A stretch of 64,000 nucleotides of DNA from Deinococcus apachensis DSM 19763 (lineage in GTDB: Bacteria; Deinococcota; Deinococci; Deinococcales; Deinococcaceae): the NCBI RefSeq assembly GCF_000381345.1, contig NZ_KB906406.1:62001-126000 (forward strand), in the 5' to 3' direction. Below, one piece after another: positions 34,887-48,566 of this stretch (within the stretch, counting starts at the first letter, position 1; each line of letters starts with the position of its first letter). The translations under genes were made by a program, and so were the position numbers. The notes beneath the pieces were generated by a model. That model had not been told where the DNA came from and made no database searches. It saw only the letters and a list, made by a program, of their open reading frames with translations.

Positions 34887-34985
34887 ATGAAGCGCCCCCT
34901 CCAGTTCCTCCTCGTCCTCCTGCCCTTCCTGCTGGTGTCAAGTGCGGCGAAACCCAGGCGTCAGGACACCGAGCGTGAGCGTTAA
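34887..34985 (+). CDS. 32-codon frame encoding a signal-peptide-like sequence
   Basis: Reads MKRPLQFLLVLLPFLLVSSA then a short basic tail ending RQDTERER. It looks like an export signal with almost no mature part. It overlaps the CitE-like gene start by 11 bases in another frame and sits just behind a TAACCT box. It may be a membrane micropeptide, a remnant of an exported protein, or a leader for the next gene. Confidence 0.3.
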   Translation: MKRPLQFLLVLLPFLLVSSAAKPRRQDTERER

Positions 34986-35808
34986 GCCGCTGCGGAGCGT
35001 TCTCTACGTGCCCGGTGACAAGCCCCGCGCCACCGAAAAGGCCCGCACCCTGAACGCCGACGCGGTGATCCTCGACCTGGAGGACGCTATCGCGCCCGAG
35101 CACAAGGAGGCGGCGCGGGAGAACGTGAGGCAGGCGCTGACCTGGCGCTGGCCCGGCCCGCTGTTCGTGCGGGTGAACGGTCTGGGCACCCCCTGGGAAC
35201 ACGACGACCGTGAGATGGCCCTCCTGGGCGGCGTGGACGGAATCGTGCTGCCCAAGGCCGAGGACCCCGCCGTCCTCGCGGGCCTGCACCTGCGCGTGCC
35301 CCTCTGGCCTATGATCGAGACGCCCCTAGGGGTGCTGCGCGCCCCGGAGATCGCGGCGGTTCCCGGCGTGGCTGGCCTGATCGTGGGCGCCAACGACCTC
35401 GCCCGGTCGCTGAGAACCCGCCCCGACCCCAGCCGCCTGCCCCTGCTCCACGCCCTGTCGGCCGTGGTCCTGGCTGCCCGCGCCCACAGCAAACTTCCCC
35501 TGGACGCCGTCTTCAACGACGTGCGCGACTCGGAGGGCTTCACCCGGGAATGCCAGCAGGGCCGCACCCTGGGCTTCGCCGGGAAGACCGTCATCCATCC
35601 CGACCAGATCGAGGTCGCCAACTCCACCTTCGGCGTGACGGACGAGGAAGCCGAGGAGGCCCGCGCCCTCCTCAGCCTCTGGGAACAGGCCCGCGCGGAA
35701 GGCAAGAGCGTCGCCACCCACCGCGGCGTCCTCATCGAACAGATGCACGTGGACGAAGCCCAGGAAGTCCTCGACCTTTGGAGAGCTACAAAGACCAATC
35801 CAAGCTGA
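34975..35808 (+). CDS. HpcH/HpaI aldolase / CitE-like lyase family protein
   Basis: A 277-residue TIM-barrel lyase of the citrate-lyase beta/malyl-CoA lyase group. LRSVLYVPGDKPRATEKA opens the barrel with the CoA-binding Arg/Lys. DAVILDLEDAIAPEHK holds a metal-binding Asp/Glu pair. RVNGLGTPWEHDD, VLPKAEDP, PMIETPLGVLRAPEIA and GLIVGANDLARSL follow in the usual order, and TLGFAGKTVIHPDQIEVAN closes it. It is a stand-alone subunit without citrate lyase partners, as in many aerobes; the substrate may be citramalyl-CoA or a related ester. I choose the GTG at 34975, giving the family-standard start. Confidence 0.88.
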   Translation: MSVKPLRSVLYVPGDKPRATEKARTLNADAVILDLEDAIAPEHKEAARENVRQALTWRWPGPLFVRVNGLGTPWEHDDREMALLGGVDGIVLPKAEDPAVLAGLHLRVPLWPMIETPLGVLRAPEIAAVPGVAGLIVGANDLARSLRTRPDPSRLPLLHALSAVVLAARAHSKLPLDAVFNDVRDSEGFTRECQQGRTLGFAGKTVIHPDQIEVANSTFGVTDEEAEEARALLSLWEQARAEGKSVATHRGVLIEQMHVDEAQEVLDLWRATKTNPS

Positions 35809-36059
35809 AGCTTTTCAAAACCGTCTACTGCGGACGGCCAGTTCCCAACCATGGGCAGAGTTCGCACAGCCTTCACCCCGCCTTGCTCGCGCAGCGAGAC
35901 GGTGGGCCCGCGGCTTGGAACACAACAAGATCAAATATTCCGCGTTAAGGAAGACGGCCACAGGCGCGGTGGGAGAGCCCCTTGCCGAGCGCTGCGGAAA
36001 GCTCCCCTCGCCCCTCTGGGGTCGGGGGCTGGGCAATCTGCATCAAAACATCCTGCCCC
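35809..36059. other. Non-coding spacer, G/C-rich inverted segments
   Basis: About 250 bases without a supported gene. The segment around 35970-36045 is rich in G and C runs that could fold and resembles degenerate intergenic repeat sequence. An AT-rich part precedes the psuK promoter. Confidence 0.35.
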
Positions 36060-36089
36060 TTGCTTAAACATACTAAGTCCTTTTACTCT
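36060..36089 (+). promoter_or_regulatory. psuK promoter with CTTA/TAAG dyad
   Basis: TTGCTT (36060-36065) and TACTCT (36084-36089) are 18 bases apart. CTTA at 36063-36066 and TAAG at 36074-36077 form a dyad between them. A CTTAAG palindrome follows at 36091-36096, just before the ATG. The dyad is a candidate operator for the helix-turn-helix of PsuK itself. Confidence 0.45.
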
Positions 36090-36098
36090 ACTTAAGCC

Positions 36099-38194
<2,096 letters not shown>

Positions 38195-38266
38195 GCCTGA
38201 GCTGTCCCTCCACCGGGAACGCGCCGCAATCCGCATGAGAAGGGGGTGGTAGGCTCGGGAACGGTT

Positions 38267-39673
<1,407 letters not shown>

Positions 39674-39690
39674 GGAGCAGTCAGAAAGAG

Positions 39691-39728
39691 AGGGAGGGGC
39701 GGGAGCCAACGCTTTCCCGCCCCTCCCT
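39691..39728. terminator. Strong bidirectional terminator
   Basis: A perfect 14-base stem, AGGGAGGGGCGGGA at 39691-39704 with 39715-39728, around a 10-base loop. It lies between the convergent lpdA and phosphohexomutase genes. Confidence 0.85.
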
Positions 39729-39737
39729 GTTTGGCCC

Positions 39738-41165
39738 TCAGGCGAGCTGGCCCACGTCCAGCGCGAGGACCCGCCGCGTCGCCTCACCCAGGATGGCCCG
39801 CACGTCCTCCGGTGTCTGCGCCTCGACGTACACCCGCACCACCGGCTCCGTCCCCGAAGCGCGGAACATGGCCGAGGCCCCGCCTGCCAGCAGCAGCTTC
39901 ACGCCGTCGATGGTCTTGCGGCCCTCGACCCGGTGACCGGCCACTTCGGTGTACCGCTGCACCTCGCTCATCAGCCTGCCCTTGTCGAACTCGGCGCTCA
40001 GGTGCAGGTCGTTCCGGTCGTAGTGGTGCCGGAAGCCGACCTCCGCCTCGATCTCGGCGAACAGCTCATCCAGGCTCTTGCCGCTCGACGCTATCGCCTC
40101 GATCATCAGCAGGCTGTTGAGCAGACCGTCTCGCTCCGGAATGTGCCCGCGCGAGGCCAGCCCGCCTGATTCCTCTCCCGCCATAAGTACGGCGAGCGAT
40201 TCGTCCGCCTGCCCCTCTAAAAAGGCGTCGGTGATGTACTTGAAGCCGACCGGCGTTTCCAGCAGGTCGAGCCCCAGCCTCCGGGCCAGGAGTTCGATCA
40301 CCCGGCTGCCCGACACGGTCTTAACCACGCGCCCGCGCAGGCCCCGCCCGTGCAGGTGCCGCAGCAGAACCGCGAAAATCTGGTGGCTGTTGAAGAACCG
40401 CCCGCCCGCCGTTACCGCCCCTACCCGGTCGGCGTCCCCGTCGGTCACCACACCCAGCGTCGTCCCCGTCTCGTCTGCCAGCAGCCCCATCAGTTCGCCC
40501 AGGCTCTGCGGAATCGGCTCGGGGTTGACCCCGTGGAAGAGGGGGTCAGGCCGCCCATGCAACTCGCGCAGATCCACGTTCAGCCCAGCGTGCCGTGCAT
40601 AGCCGGTCAGCCAGCCGCACCCCGCCCCGCCCATCGCGTCGTGTATGACCGTTCCCCGGTAGCTCCGCAGCGTGTCCAGATCGAGCTGACGGTCGAGCTG
40701 CGCGTAGTACGCCTTGCGGATGTCCAGCGGTTCGATGCTTCCCGCCAGGCCGTCGTACACCTCCGGGTGTTGCAGCGCCGCCTCAATCCCGGCCACGATG
40801 GCGGGCGTCGCGCTTCCCCCGTAAGCCCCCTTGATCTTGTAGCCGCTGTACTGCGGCGGGTTGTGCGAGGCGGTGATCATCACGCCGCCCGCCGCCCCGT
40901 GATGCACCACGGCGAACGACAGGGCCGGGGTGGGTAGGAACTCCCGGGCGAGCAGGACCCGCAGCCCCTCCTGGGCCATGACCTCGGCCACCACCCGCGC
41001 GAAGCCCGCCCCCTGGAAGCGCGTGTCGTAGCCCACCACGACGGACTGTCCGCCCGCTCCCCGCAGCGCCTGGGCATGGGCCCGTGCGACCAACCGGACG
41101 TTCGCGTAGGTGAAGTCCTCGGCAATGATGTCCCGCCAGCCGTCGGTTCCGAATTTGATGGGCAT
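39738..41165 (-). CDS. Phosphoglucomutase/phosphomannomutase family enzyme
   Basis: Alpha-D-phosphohexomutase, 475 residues. It interconverts hexose 1- and 6-phosphates and could feed GDP-mannose and dTDP-glucose synthesis in the neighbouring polysaccharide locus. The phosphoserine loop is [18 protein letters not shown]. The metal loop [13 protein letters not shown], sugar loop [19 protein letters not shown] and phosphate loop [16 protein letters not shown] are all intact. The start [19 protein letters not shown] is typical. Whether it prefers glucose or mannose cannot be told from sequence. An extended -10 lies about 25 bases upstream. Confidence 0.92.
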   Translation of the reverse strand: MPIKFGTDGWRDIIAEDFTYANVRLVARAHAQALRGAGGQSVVVGYDTRFQGAGFARVVAEVMAQEGLRVLLAREFLPTPALSFAVVHHGAAGGVMITASHNPPQYSGYKIKGAYGGSATPAIVAGIEAALQHPEVYDGLAGSIEPLDIRKAYYAQLDRQLDLDTLRSYRGTVIHDAMGGAGCGWLTGYARHAGLNVDLRELHGRPDPLFHGVNPEPIPQSLGELMGLLADETGTTLGVVTDGDADRVGAVTAGGRFFNSHQIFAVLLRHLHGRGLRGRVVKTVSGSRVIELLARRLGLDLLETPVGFKYITDAFLEGQADESLAVLMAGEESGGLASRGHIPERDGLLNSLLMIEAIASSGKSLDELFAEIEAEVGFRHHYDRNDLHLSAEFDKGRLMSEVQRYTEVAGHRVEGRKTIDGVKLLLAGGASAMFRASGTEPVVRVYVEAQTPEDVRAILGEATRRVLALDVGQLA

Positions 41166-41189
41166 AGGTCAACTCACTCCGTTCCCCGG

Positions 41190-41198
41190 ACTGTAGCA
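41190..41198 (-). promoter_or_regulatory. Extended -10 box of phosphohexomutase gene
   Basis: On the minus strand TGC directly precedes TACAGT. The leader would be about 18 bases, containing a GGAG site. Confidence 0.4.
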
Positions 41199-41300
41199 GG
41201 GCAGGTCTGACTAACTGTTGACCCTCCGGGGGACCTCAGGACGAAAAAGACCACGGCTGGCCCGGAAGCCCGAGGCCAACCGGCTTCCACAGCCTGCGGC

Positions 41301-42254
41301 TCAGCTCCTGAGTTCCGCGGAGGCTTCCCGGCGCGCCTGGATATACCAGGCCAGCGTCTTCTCGATGCCCTCACGCAGTCCCGTGCGGGCAGTCCAACCC
41401 AGCGCGGCGAGCCGGGACACATCGAGCAACTTGCGCGGCGTGCCGTCCGGCTTGCTGGGATCGAAGACCAGTTCGCCCTCGTACCCCACCACCTCGCGGA
41501 TTAGCTCGGCCAGCTCCCGGATGCTCAGGTCCTCACCCGTGCCCACGTTGATGGGGCCGGGCACTGAAACGTGTTGCAGCAAGAACAGGCAGGCGTCGGC
41601 CAGGTCGTCCGCATACAGGAACTCGCGCATGGGCCGCCCGCTGCCCCAGACCTCGACCTGCGGGGCGCCCAACTCCCGAGCGTCCACCATCTTCCGCATC
41701 AGGGCGGGCAGGACGTGCGAGCCCTGAAGGTCGAAGTTGTCCCCCGGCCCGTAGAGGTTGGTGGGCATCGCGCTGATGAAGTCGTCGCCGTACTGGGTGC
41801 GGTAGTGGTCGCACAGCTCGATGGCCGCGATCTTGGCGACGGCGTACGCCCGGTTCGTCTCCTCCAGGGGTCCCGTCAGCAGCGCGGTCTCCTGGAGGGG
41901 CTGCGGCGCCATCCGGGGGTAGATGCAGCTTGACCCCAGGTTGAGGAGCTTGCTGACACCGTTCTCGTGCGCGGCGTGAATCACGTTGGCCGCGATGGTC
42001 AGGTTGTCGTACAGGAACTGCGCCGGATAGGTGCTGTTGGCAAGGATGCCGCCCACTCTTGCCGCCGCCAGCACGACGATGTCGGGGCGTTCCCCGGCGA
42101 AGAAGTCATTGACCGCCGCCTGGTTCCGCAGGTCCAGTTCCCGGCTCCCCCGGGTGACGAGGTTGGTGTAGCCCTCGGCCTGGAGGCGTCGGACGACTGC
42201 GCTCCCCACCATGCCCCGGTGCCCGGCCACATAGATTTTCGAACCCCTGTCCAC
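41301..42254 (-). CDS. fcl: GDP-L-fucose synthase
   Basis: Epimerase/reductase that turns the Gmd product GDP-4-keto-6-deoxymannose into GDP-L-fucose. The 317 residues start MDRGSKIYVAGHRGMVGSAVV, the extended-SDR nucleotide site. NLGSSCIYPRMAPQPLQE and NRAYAVAKIAAIELC carry the catalytic Ser and the Tyr-xxx-Lys pair. MPTNLYGPGDNFDLQGSHVLPAL is the fucose-synthase motif. The frame is open upstream, but the GTG at 42254 has AGGAG nine bases before it and lies seven bases after the gmd stop, so gmd-fcl form an operon. Confidence 0.95.
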   Translation of the reverse strand: MDRGSKIYVAGHRGMVGSAVVRRLQAEGYTNLVTRGSRELDLRNQAAVNDFFAGERPDIVVLAAARVGGILANSTYPAQFLYDNLTIAANVIHAAHENGVSKLLNLGSSCIYPRMAPQPLQETALLTGPLEETNRAYAVAKIAAIELCDHYRTQYGDDFISAMPTNLYGPGDNFDLQGSHVLPALMRKMVDARELGAPQVEVWGSGRPMREFLYADDLADACLFLLQHVSVPGPINVGTGEDLSIRELAELIREVVGYEGELVFDPSKPDGTPRKLLDVSRLAALGWTARTGLREGIEKTLAWYIQARREASAELRS

Positions 42255-42261
42255 AGTGCTC

Positions 42262-43323
42262 CTACTGGTTCCCGATGCCGCGCAGCGCGATCTGGTGCCC
42301 CGCATTGATCAGCGTCTTCTCCTGCCGGGCGAGTTCCAGGTCGTGCTCGACCATCTCCTCGACCAGCTGGTCGAAGCTGGTGCGCGGCGTCCAGCCCAGG
42401 ACGCGGCGGGTTTCCTCGGCGTCGCCCAACAGGTAGTCCACCTCGGCGGGGCGGAAGTAGCGAGGGTCGATCTCCACGTAGTCGCGGTAGTCCAGCCCCA
42501 CCCGCCCGAAGGCCCGCTCGGCGAACTCCCGCACGCTGTACGCCTCCCCCGTGGCGATGCAGTAGTCGCGGGGCGTGTCCTGCTGCAGCATCAGCCACAT
42601 CGCCTCGACATAGTCGCGGGCGTGGCCCCAGTCGCGCTTCGCCTCCAGGTTCCCCAGGTACAGCTTCTTCTGGAGGCCCACCTTGATGCGCCCCACCGCC
42701 CGGGTGATCTTGCGCGTGACGAAGGTCTCACCCCGGCGCGGCGACTCGTGGTTGAACAAAATACCGTTGCAGGCGTACAGGTCGTAAGCCTCGCGGTGGT
42801 TCACCGTCTGCCAGAAGGCATACACCTTCGCCACCGCATAGGGGCTGCGGGGGTGGAAGGGCGTATGCAGGCCCTGGGGCGGCTGGGCGGCCCCGAACAT
42901 CTCCGAGCTGCTTGCCTGGTAGTAGCGCACCCCGTGCCCGGTCCGCTCGCGGTAGTCGCGGATCGCTTCCAGCAGCCGCAGCGTCCCGAGGCCCGTCACG
43001 TCGGCGGTGTACTCGGCCTGGTCGTAGCTCACCTTGACGTGGGACTGGGCGCCGAGGTTGTAGACCTCGTCGGGCTGGATGCGCTCGACGAGCACCCGCA
43101 GGTTGGAGCTGTCCGCCAGGTCGCCGTAGTGCAGGAACATCCGGGCGTCTGCCTCATGGCTGTCCTGGTACAGGTGATCGATCCGCTCGGTGTTGAAGGA
43201 ACTGGCCCGGCGGATGATCCCGTGGACCTCGTACCCTTTGGCGAGCAGCAGCTCGGTGAGGTACGAACCGTCCTGCCCGGTGATCCCGGTCAGCAGCGCC
43301 TTGCGTGTGGGGGTGTGGCTCAT
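42262..43323 (-). CDS. gmd: GDP-mannose 4,6-dehydratase
   Basis: Converts GDP-D-mannose to GDP-4-keto-6-deoxy-D-mannose, the first step to GDP-fucose and GDP-rhamnose. The 353 residues begin with [22 protein letters not shown] (NADP site) and [19 protein letters not shown], diagnostic for Gmd. The active site is ASSSEMFG with [37 protein letters not shown] and [14 protein letters not shown] complete the family pattern. The ATG at 43323 follows AAGGAG. It is first in the gmd-fcl pair and takes GDP-mannose made by ManC. Confidence 0.97.
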   Translation of the reverse strand: MSHTPTRKALLTGITGQDGSYLTELLLAKGYEVHGIIRRASSFNTERIDHLYQDSHEADARMFLHYGDLADSSNLRVLVERIQPDEVYNLGAQSHVKVSYDQAEYTADVTGLGTLRLLEAIRDYRERTGHGVRYYQASSSEMFGAAQPPQGLHTPFHPRSPYAVAKVYAFWQTVNHREAYDLYACNGILFNHESPRRGETFVTRKITRAVGRIKVGLQKKLYLGNLEAKRDWGHARDYVEAMWLMLQQDTPRDYCIATGEAYSVREFAERAFGRVGLDYRDYVEIDPRYFRPAEVDYLLGDAEETRRVLGWTPRTSFDQLVEEMVEHDLELARQEKTLINAGHQIALRGIGNQ

Positions 43324-43490
43324 CGTGCATGCTCCTTGTGGGTGGGGAGGCTGTTTCTAATTGGGCCTGGTGGCCGGGGCCTATACACCCCACTGCCGCG
43401 TCAGCTTAGGAACCCCGACGCTAAACTTTCGTCAAATTTCCCGTGCGGGTGAAAGCGGTTTCCGCACCCTCCTCAGACCGCCGCGTGCAG

Positions 43491-43519
43491 TTGACGGTTC
43501 CCCGACCCTGGGCTATTCT
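43491..43519 (+). promoter_or_regulatory. Consensus promoter of tRNA-Glu
   Basis: TTGACG (43491-43496), a 17-base spacer, and TATTCT (43514-43519). Transcription would start near 43526, about 60 bases before the tRNA. Confidence 0.8.
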
Positions 43520-43570
43520 TCCGTGCGTGCCCGAACAGGGCGCCCCTTGAAAGGCAGCGAGCGCAAGCAC

Positions 43571-43659
<89 letters not shown>

Positions 43660-43665
43660 TGAAAG

Positions 43666-43697
43666 CCTCCGCTCTGGCGGGGGTTTTTTCTTTTTTC
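43666..43697 (+). terminator. Terminator of tRNA-Glu
   Basis: CCTCCGC and GCGGGGG form a 7-base stem with a TCTG loop, followed by TTTTTTCTTTTTT. It starts seven bases after the CCA end. Confidence 0.92.
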
Positions 43698-43709
43698 AGG
43701 CCTGCTCCC

Positions 43710-43715
43710 TATACT
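43710..43715 (+). promoter_or_regulatory. -10 box of leaderless O-antigen-ligase-like gene
   Basis: TATACT, seven bases before the GTG at 43723. Confidence 0.5.
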
Positions 43716-43722
43716 GGCGCGC

Positions 43723-44922
43723 GTGACTTCGCCCTCAGCCGACTCGCCTGCCTTCACTCCCCCGAAGTGGGTCAGTTGGCTGCTCGCGCTCGTGCCTATC
43801 TTTCCGCCGCTGTACTTGGCTGCGTTCGCCTGTCTCGGGAAGTTGCGGACTCTCCCCCTCACCTCGCGGTACGTCCTGTTCTTCTTTGCGGGGACGCAAC
43901 TGATCGCAGCGCTGTTCACACCCAGGCCTCTGCTCTCGCTGGGGCTGGCCGCCGCTCGAACACTCCTGATCCTAGCGATGATCGCGGTAGGCGTGTACCT
44001 GCGGGACAGCCGGAACCTAAGGCCGCTCCTGTGGGGACAACTGGTCATTTTTGCGACGGCCTGGGGATATACGCTCGCCACACAAGGGTTGGCAGGCGTG
44101 CAGTCCCGTCTGGGGCACCCCTACTACTACATCGTGTCGCTGGGGCTGGTAGCGGTCGTGGCCCTTTGGATCACGGCGTTTTGGAGAGGAGGACGGCTTT
44201 GGTGGCGCCTGCCCGCCGGACTGCTCGCTCTCGCCACCTTCCTGGCGGCCGGGAGCCGGGGGCCGCTGCTGACGCTGGGGGTGGGGAGCCTGGCGGCGCT
44301 GGCGTTCGCGGGACGGCAGCGCCGTTTGTGGGTGTTGCTGCTGGGGGTACTGGCCCTCGGACTGGCGACGCTGAGCATGACCTTCAGCCTGCCGCTGAAA
44401 CCTGTCGAACGCCTGCTGAACGATCAGACCACCGGGCGTGAGTACGTCTGGCGGGATGCCGTGCTGGGCTGGCAGACTTCTCCCGTCGGCGGCGTTGGCC
44501 CCTACCAGGGCGGCCCTTACCTGACCTACCTGTACAAGGATGGCTGCCAGCTCACGCCGACCCTCCAGCGCAACGACATTGCCTGCCCGAAGGCCGTGAG
44601 CCGCTGGTCCAGCGTGTGGCTGATCGCGCACAACGCCTGGCTGCACTGGCTGCTGGAAACGGGCCTGATTGGTCTGCTGGGCCTCGTGACCGTGATGGGC
44701 TATGCCCTGTGGCAGGCCGTCCTCTCCCATGACCCCTTTATCATCAGCGTTCTCTTCGGCTTCACGGCCATGAACGTGGTGGATGTGGTGATCGCCCTGC
44801 CCAGCCAGCACTTCGCGGAGTTGTGGTGGGTAGTGGCTGGTGTCGCATTACTGTCGCCCCGCCTTCGCAGGCCCACCCAACTTCAATCCACGGAAGAGGG
44901 CCAACATGAGGATCAGCGCTAA
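43723..44922 (+). CDS. O-antigen ligase/polymerase-like membrane protein
   Basis: A 399-residue protein with about ten membrane segments and one long outward loop (about 225-310). [17 protein letters not shown] and [20 protein letters not shown] are the usual Wzy/WaaL-type motifs (SRGP arginine; H-N-x-W-L before the last helices). Such proteins join lipid-linked glycans or polymerise repeat units. It is transcribed towards the polysaccharide operon, and its 3' end overlaps the last gene of that operon by 75 bases on the opposite strand. The operon already contains a Wzy-like gene, so this second one may ligate the finished chain. The GTG start is leaderless. Confidence 0.82.
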   Translation: MTSPSADSPAFTPPKWVSWLLALVPIFPPLYLAAFACLGKLRTLPLTSRYVLFFFAGTQLIAALFTPRPLLSLGLAAARTLLILAMIAVGVYLRDSRNLRPLLWGQLVIFATAWGYTLATQGLAGVQSRLGHPYYYIVSLGLVAVVALWITAFWRGGRLWWRLPAGLLALATFLAAGSRGPLLTLGVGSLAALAFAGRQRRLWVLLLGVLALGLATLSMTFSLPLKPVERLLNDQTTGREYVWRDAVLGWQTSPVGGVGPYQGGPYLTYLYKDGCQLTPTLQRNDIACPKAVSRWSSVWLIAHNAWLHWLLETGLIGLLGLVTVMGYALWQAVLSHDPFIISVLFGFTAMNVVDVVIALPSQHFAELWWVVAGVALLSPRLRRPTQLQSTEEGQHEDQR

Positions 44923-45351
44923 TGCTGCGGCACTCCAGTGCTCCAGCGGTGAGGCCGCTTGTGGGGAAATCCGGTAGATGGAGAGGCCGTACAGCCGCAG
45001 GCTCCCCAGCTGACCCGGGGGACACTGGGCCTGAAGGGCGATGGCCGTCCGGTCAGCAGGCAGGGGCGCAGACAGCGCGAAGGCGGGGTAGCCCTTGCCC
45101 CGCAGTGTGGTCGTCTGCGTCCCCAGGGTGACGGTGAGTGAGGTGCAGCCCCCCAGACTTGCCTCCCCGTACAGGCCATACACGCCGGTGTGAACCTTTC
45201 CCTCCACCCAGGCGACAGGCACCGTCATATTCCGGTAGAGATTTACACCGTCACTGGCGGCGGGAGCCAGGCCATGCACCGTCCAACCCGGCGAAGGCTC
45301 CCGCACCAGATTGACGGGTCCCTTCCAGAGAGAACTCCGGGAAGGGGTCAC
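44848..45351 (-). CDS. Hypothetical protein with C-terminal membrane anchor, end of EPS operon
   Basis: About 167 residues, family unknown. A beta-rich outward region ([20 protein letters not shown], later [22 protein letters not shown]) is followed by a single C-terminal helix, [19 protein letters not shown]. Two cysteines (GGCTS, AQCPPG) could pair outside the cell. There is no visible signal peptide. I place the start at GTG 45351, 31 bases after the preceding glycosyltransferase stop, but the ribosome-binding site is weak. Its 3' end overlaps the convergent ligase-like gene. It may be a polysaccharide-associated envelope protein. Confidence 0.5.
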   Translation of the reverse strand: MTPSRSSLWKGPVNLVREPSPGWTVHGLAPAASDGVNLYRNMTVPVAWVEGKVHTGVYGLYGEASLGGCTSLTVTLGTQTTTLRGKGYPAFALSAPLPADRTAIALQAQCPPGQLGSLRLYGLSIYRISPQAASPLEHWSAAALALILMLALFRGLKLGGPAKAGRQ

Positions 45352-45382
45352 AAACTTCTGGCCAGGATGCGGGCGGAGCCGT

Positions 45383-46546
45383 TCACCTGTCGCCTTCCAG
45401 CGGCACGGCCAGCACGGCCCGCTCGGGGTCCTGTCCGGCCGCCCTGGCCTGCCGCGCGGCCTCCATGATGTCGGCGAACTGTTGCCGGAAACGCTCGGGG
45501 CGGAACCGCTCGGCGTGTGCCCGGATCCGCCCGGCATCAAAGGCGGAGTGCCGTGCCTCAAACACCTGCACGGCCCGCGCCAGGCTCGCGTGGTTCTGCT
45601 CCCCGAAAAACACCCCGGTCTGATCCGCCACGACGGTTTCGAGGCTGCCCCCCTTGCCGTAGGCGATGACGGGTGCGCCTGCGGCCTGCGCCTCGACTGG
45701 CACGATGCCGAAGTCCTCGTCCGCGGCAAAGACGAACGCCTTGCAGCGGGCCAGGTACTCTGCGGCCGCCGCGTCACTCTGCCAGCCCAGCAACTGGATG
45801 CTCGGTCCCGCCAGCGCCCGGACCTTTTCCCAGTCCGGCCCACTCCCGATCACCACCAGCGGCTTTCCCAGCCGCGTGAAAGTCTCCACGATCAGGTCGA
45901 TCTTCTTGTAGGGAACGAAGCGGCTCATCGTCAGGTAGAAGTCCTCACGTGGCCGGGTGGCGTCAAAGCGGGCGACGTCCACCGGGGGATACAGCACGCG
46001 TGCCGGACGGCGGTAGGTCCGCCAGATGCGCTGCGCGACGTACCGGCTGTTCGCCAGGAACACGTCGACACGGTTGGCGGTCGAGTGATCCCAGAGACGG
46101 ATGTAGTGCAGGGCCAGCCGGGCCAGCGTGGCTTTCGCACCGCGAGTCAGGTTCGCTTCGCGCAAGTACTGCTGATACAGGTCCCAGGCGTACCGCATCG
46201 GGGAATGCAAGTAGCTGAGATGCAACTGGTCTGCCCCGATCAGGACGCCCTTAGCGACCGCGTGGCTGCTCGACACCACCACATCGTAGGGCGTGAGGTC
46301 GAACTGCTCGACGGCGTACGGCATCAGGGGCAGATACGTGCGGTAGTGGCGCACCGCGCACGGCCAACCCTGAAGCAAACTGGGGCGAACGTCCGCATGT
46401 TCCAGCGGCGTGCCGATGAAGTCTTCCGGCCGGTGGACGAGCGTGTAGATCGGGCTGCCAGGCAGGACCGTCAGCAGCTCGGCCAGCACTTTCTCGCTGC
46501 CCGCGTATCCCCCGGCCAGCCAGTCTTGGATCAGGGCGCTTTTCAT
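45383..46546 (-). CDS. Glycosyltransferase family 4 (mannosyltransferase-like)
   Basis: Retaining GT-B glycosyltransferase, 387 residues, probably adding mannose or a related sugar to the lipid-linked repeat unit. The N-terminal acceptor domain begins [37 protein letters not shown] is typical of WbaZ-like mannosyltransferases. The donor domain has [20 protein letters not shown] and [33 protein letters not shown] with the E-x7-E motif. No membrane helix. Its ATG overlaps the upstream GT4 stop by four bases. Confidence 0.9.
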   Translation of the reverse strand: MKSALIQDWLAGGYAGSEKVLAELLTVLPGSPIYTLVHRPEDFIGTPLEHADVRPSLLQGWPCAVRHYRTYLPLMPYAVEQFDLTPYDVVVSSSHAVAKGVLIGADQLHLSYLHSPMRYAWDLYQQYLREANLTRGAKATLARLALHYIRLWDHSTANRVDVFLANSRYVAQRIWRTYRRPARVLYPPVDVARFDATRPREDFYLTMSRFVPYKKIDLIVETFTRLGKPLVVIGSGPDWEKVRALAGPSIQLLGWQSDAAAAEYLARCKAFVFAADEDFGIVPVEAQAAGAPVIAYGKGGSLETVVADQTGVFFGEQNHASLARAVQVFEARHSAFDAGRIRAHAERFRPERFRQQFADIMEAARQARAAGQDPERAVLAVPLEGDR

Positions 46547-47535
46547 GCTTGCTCCAGAGCGTCTTGCAGGACGGCCTGCACCCGTTCAGCGGCCCGGTCC
46601 CAGTTGAAGGTCGCGGCCCGCCGCAAGCTGCGCGAGCGCAAGTTTGCCCTCAGGCTTTGGTCCGTCACCGCGCGGTGCAGGCCGTCGCGAATCGCGTCCA
46701 TGTCGCGGGGGTCCACCAAAATCGCAGCGTCCCCGACAATCTCCGGCAGGGAGGTGGTGGTGGACGTGACGACAGGAACGCCACAGGCCATCGCCTCGGC
46801 GGCGGGCAGCCCGAACCCCTCATACAGGCTAGGAAAGGCGAGCGCCGAGGCACCCCGGTAGTAGGCAGGCAACTCTTCTTCGGGAATCAGCCCGCTGAAC
46901 ACCACCCGGTCATAGACGCCCAGGCTCAGCGCCAGGTGGGCCGTCTCCGCGTCGGGGGGGCCGGAGAGGACCAGCCGCAGCTCCGGCAGCCCGAGCGCCG
47001 CGAAGGCCCGCAGCAGCCGGGGGACGTTCTTGTGCGGCTTGCGGTTCCCGACATACAGTAGGTAGGGATAGCCTGGCTGGTGAACGTCGCCGTCCGGCGT
47101 GAAGTTCGGCCCCACGCCGTTCCCCACCACCACCACCTGCGTCTCAGGGACACCGCCCCACTCCAGCAGGCGCTGCCGGGACGCCTCGGACACGGTCAGC
47201 ACGCGGGCCGCGTGGTGCAGGGCGGGCCGCACCACCCGGTCGTAATACAGGCGCCGCGTCCACCCCGCCTCCTCCGGCACGTCCAGGTGAATCAGGTCAT
47301 GCACGGTAAAGACCAGCGGCACGGGGCTGGCGAGCGGCGGGTTGAAGCCGGGCGTGAAGTGCAGGGCCGGACGCGTCCGCCGGAGGGCCAGATGCGTGGC
47401 GAGCGGGTCCAGGGGGTGGGTGGGGGCCAACGGCACGGAGAGAGGCACGCCGTCCAGTCGGCCCAAGACTTCCCGCGCGAAGCGGCCGATGCCGTGCGGT
47501 CCCATCCAGCGGGCATCCACGCTGAGGCGCGTCAC
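46543..47535 (-). CDS. Glycosyltransferase family 4
   Basis: A 330-residue GT-B enzyme. It opens [20 protein letters not shown], typical of GT4 proteins with a GIGRY/F motif. [18 protein letters not shown] and the donor-site segment [30 protein letters not shown] with E-x7-E follow. [21 protein letters not shown] binds the nucleotide phosphates. The sugar is not predictable; GDP-mannose and GDP-fucose are both made nearby. It overlaps both neighbours by four bases. Confidence 0.9.
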   Translation of the reverse strand: MTRLSVDARWMGPHGIGRFAREVLGRLDGVPLSVPLAPTHPLDPLATHLALRRTRPALHFTPGFNPPLASPVPLVFTVHDLIHLDVPEEAGWTRRLYYDRVVRPALHHAARVLTVSEASRQRLLEWGGVPETQVVVVGNGVGPNFTPDGDVHQPGYPYLLYVGNRKPHKNVPRLLRAFAALGLPELRLVLSGPPDAETAHLALSLGVYDRVVFSGLIPEEELPAYYRGASALAFPSLYEGFGLPAAEAMACGVPVVTSTTTSLPEIVGDAAILVDPRDMDAIRDGLHRAVTDQSLRANLRSRSLRRAATFNWDRAAERVQAVLQDALEQA

Positions 47536-48566
47536 GCTTCCCCCAGCACGCGGCGGTACACCTGCGCGGTCTGCCCGGCCACCCGTGCCCAGGTGTAGCG
47601 CCCCGCCACCCGTTCCCGCTGGCCCAGCGCGTTCCTCGGCCGCTCCAGGGCCGTATGCAGCGCGGTCACAACGTCGTCAAGGTGATGGGGGTTCACGAGG
47701 GTCGCGGCACTCTCCAGGTACTCACGAACGGGGAGCGCGTCCCCCACCACTAGGTTCGCGCCGTTCAGCGCCGCTTCCAGGTTGGCCAGGCCGGGCGTCT
47801 CCAGATCGCTGAGCAGGGCGTGCGCGTGCGCGGCGGCGTAGGCGTTGGCTAGGGTGTCGCTGCCGGGGGGGAAGCCGGTCAGGTGTGCGGCGTGACCGGG
47901 GTAGGTGTGCAATTCCCGGAAGAACGTGTCGGTGTATTCGCGTTCCGCCTCGACGGGTGCGCCGATGAACACCACCGGAACGCGCAGGCGTGCTGCGGCG
48001 CGCAGGAGCAGCAGGCTGTTTTTCCGCCGTTCGATCCGCCCCACGCTCAGCAGGAAGGGGGTGCCGTCTGGCCAGCCGGGGGGCAGGTGGGCGCGGAAGG
48101 CATCCGGGTCGCGCCCCACGAACATGGGGTCCACGCCGTTGGGAACCACCGTGAATGCCCTGTCCTCCAGACCGAACATCCCCTTCAGAAGGTCCTGCTC
48201 GGCGCGGGAATTGGGCAGGACGGCGGCGGCGTGCCGCAGCACCTGCCCGCGCAGCCAGCTCTGGGAGTACGGCACCTGGGCCAGCAGTGCCTGCGCCTGC
48301 CGGTCACGGCCCACCGGGTAGAACACGGACGACACCACGTAAGGCAGCCCCCGCGCGCGCAGCAGCTTGACGAGCTGCGCGTACACGTGGTCACTCCCGA
48401 ACAGGTGGACCAGGTCGATCCCGCGGAGGAGGTCGCGGTCGAAGTAGTCGGCGTAGCGGACCTGCACGCCCAGCGGGCGCAGGGCGGCGGCGGTCTGGAG
48501 CAGTTGCACTTCCTGGCCCCCGAAGGCCAGGGCCAGGGGCCGCGGCAGAAAGTAAAGTACGTTCAC
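47532..48566 (-). CDS. Glycosyltransferase family 4
   Basis: A 344-residue GT-B enzyme. MNVLYFLPRPLALAFGGQEVQL opens the acceptor domain. FLLSVGRIERRKNSLLLLRAAA and HALLSDLETPGLANLEAALNGANLVVGD form the donor site, with a variant of the usual E-x7-E (SDLETPGLANLEA). The asparagine- and glycine-rich substitutions in that motif are unusual but the spacing is kept. It is coupled to both neighbours by 4-base overlaps. Confidence 0.87.
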   Translation of the reverse strand: MNVLYFLPRPLALAFGGQEVQLLQTAAALRPLGVQVRYADYFDRDLLRGIDLVHLFGSDHVYAQLVKLLRARGLPYVVSSVFYPVGRDRQAQALLAQVPYSQSWLRGQVLRHAAAVLPNSRAEQDLLKGMFGLEDRAFTVVPNGVDPMFVGRDPDAFRAHLPPGWPDGTPFLLSVGRIERRKNSLLLLRAAARLRVPVVFIGAPVEAEREYTDTFFRELHTYPGHAAHLTGFPPGSDTLANAYAAAHAHALLSDLETPGLANLEAALNGANLVVGDALPVREYLESAATLVNPHHLDDVVTALHTALERPRNALGQRERVAGRYTWARVAGQTAQVYRRVLGEA

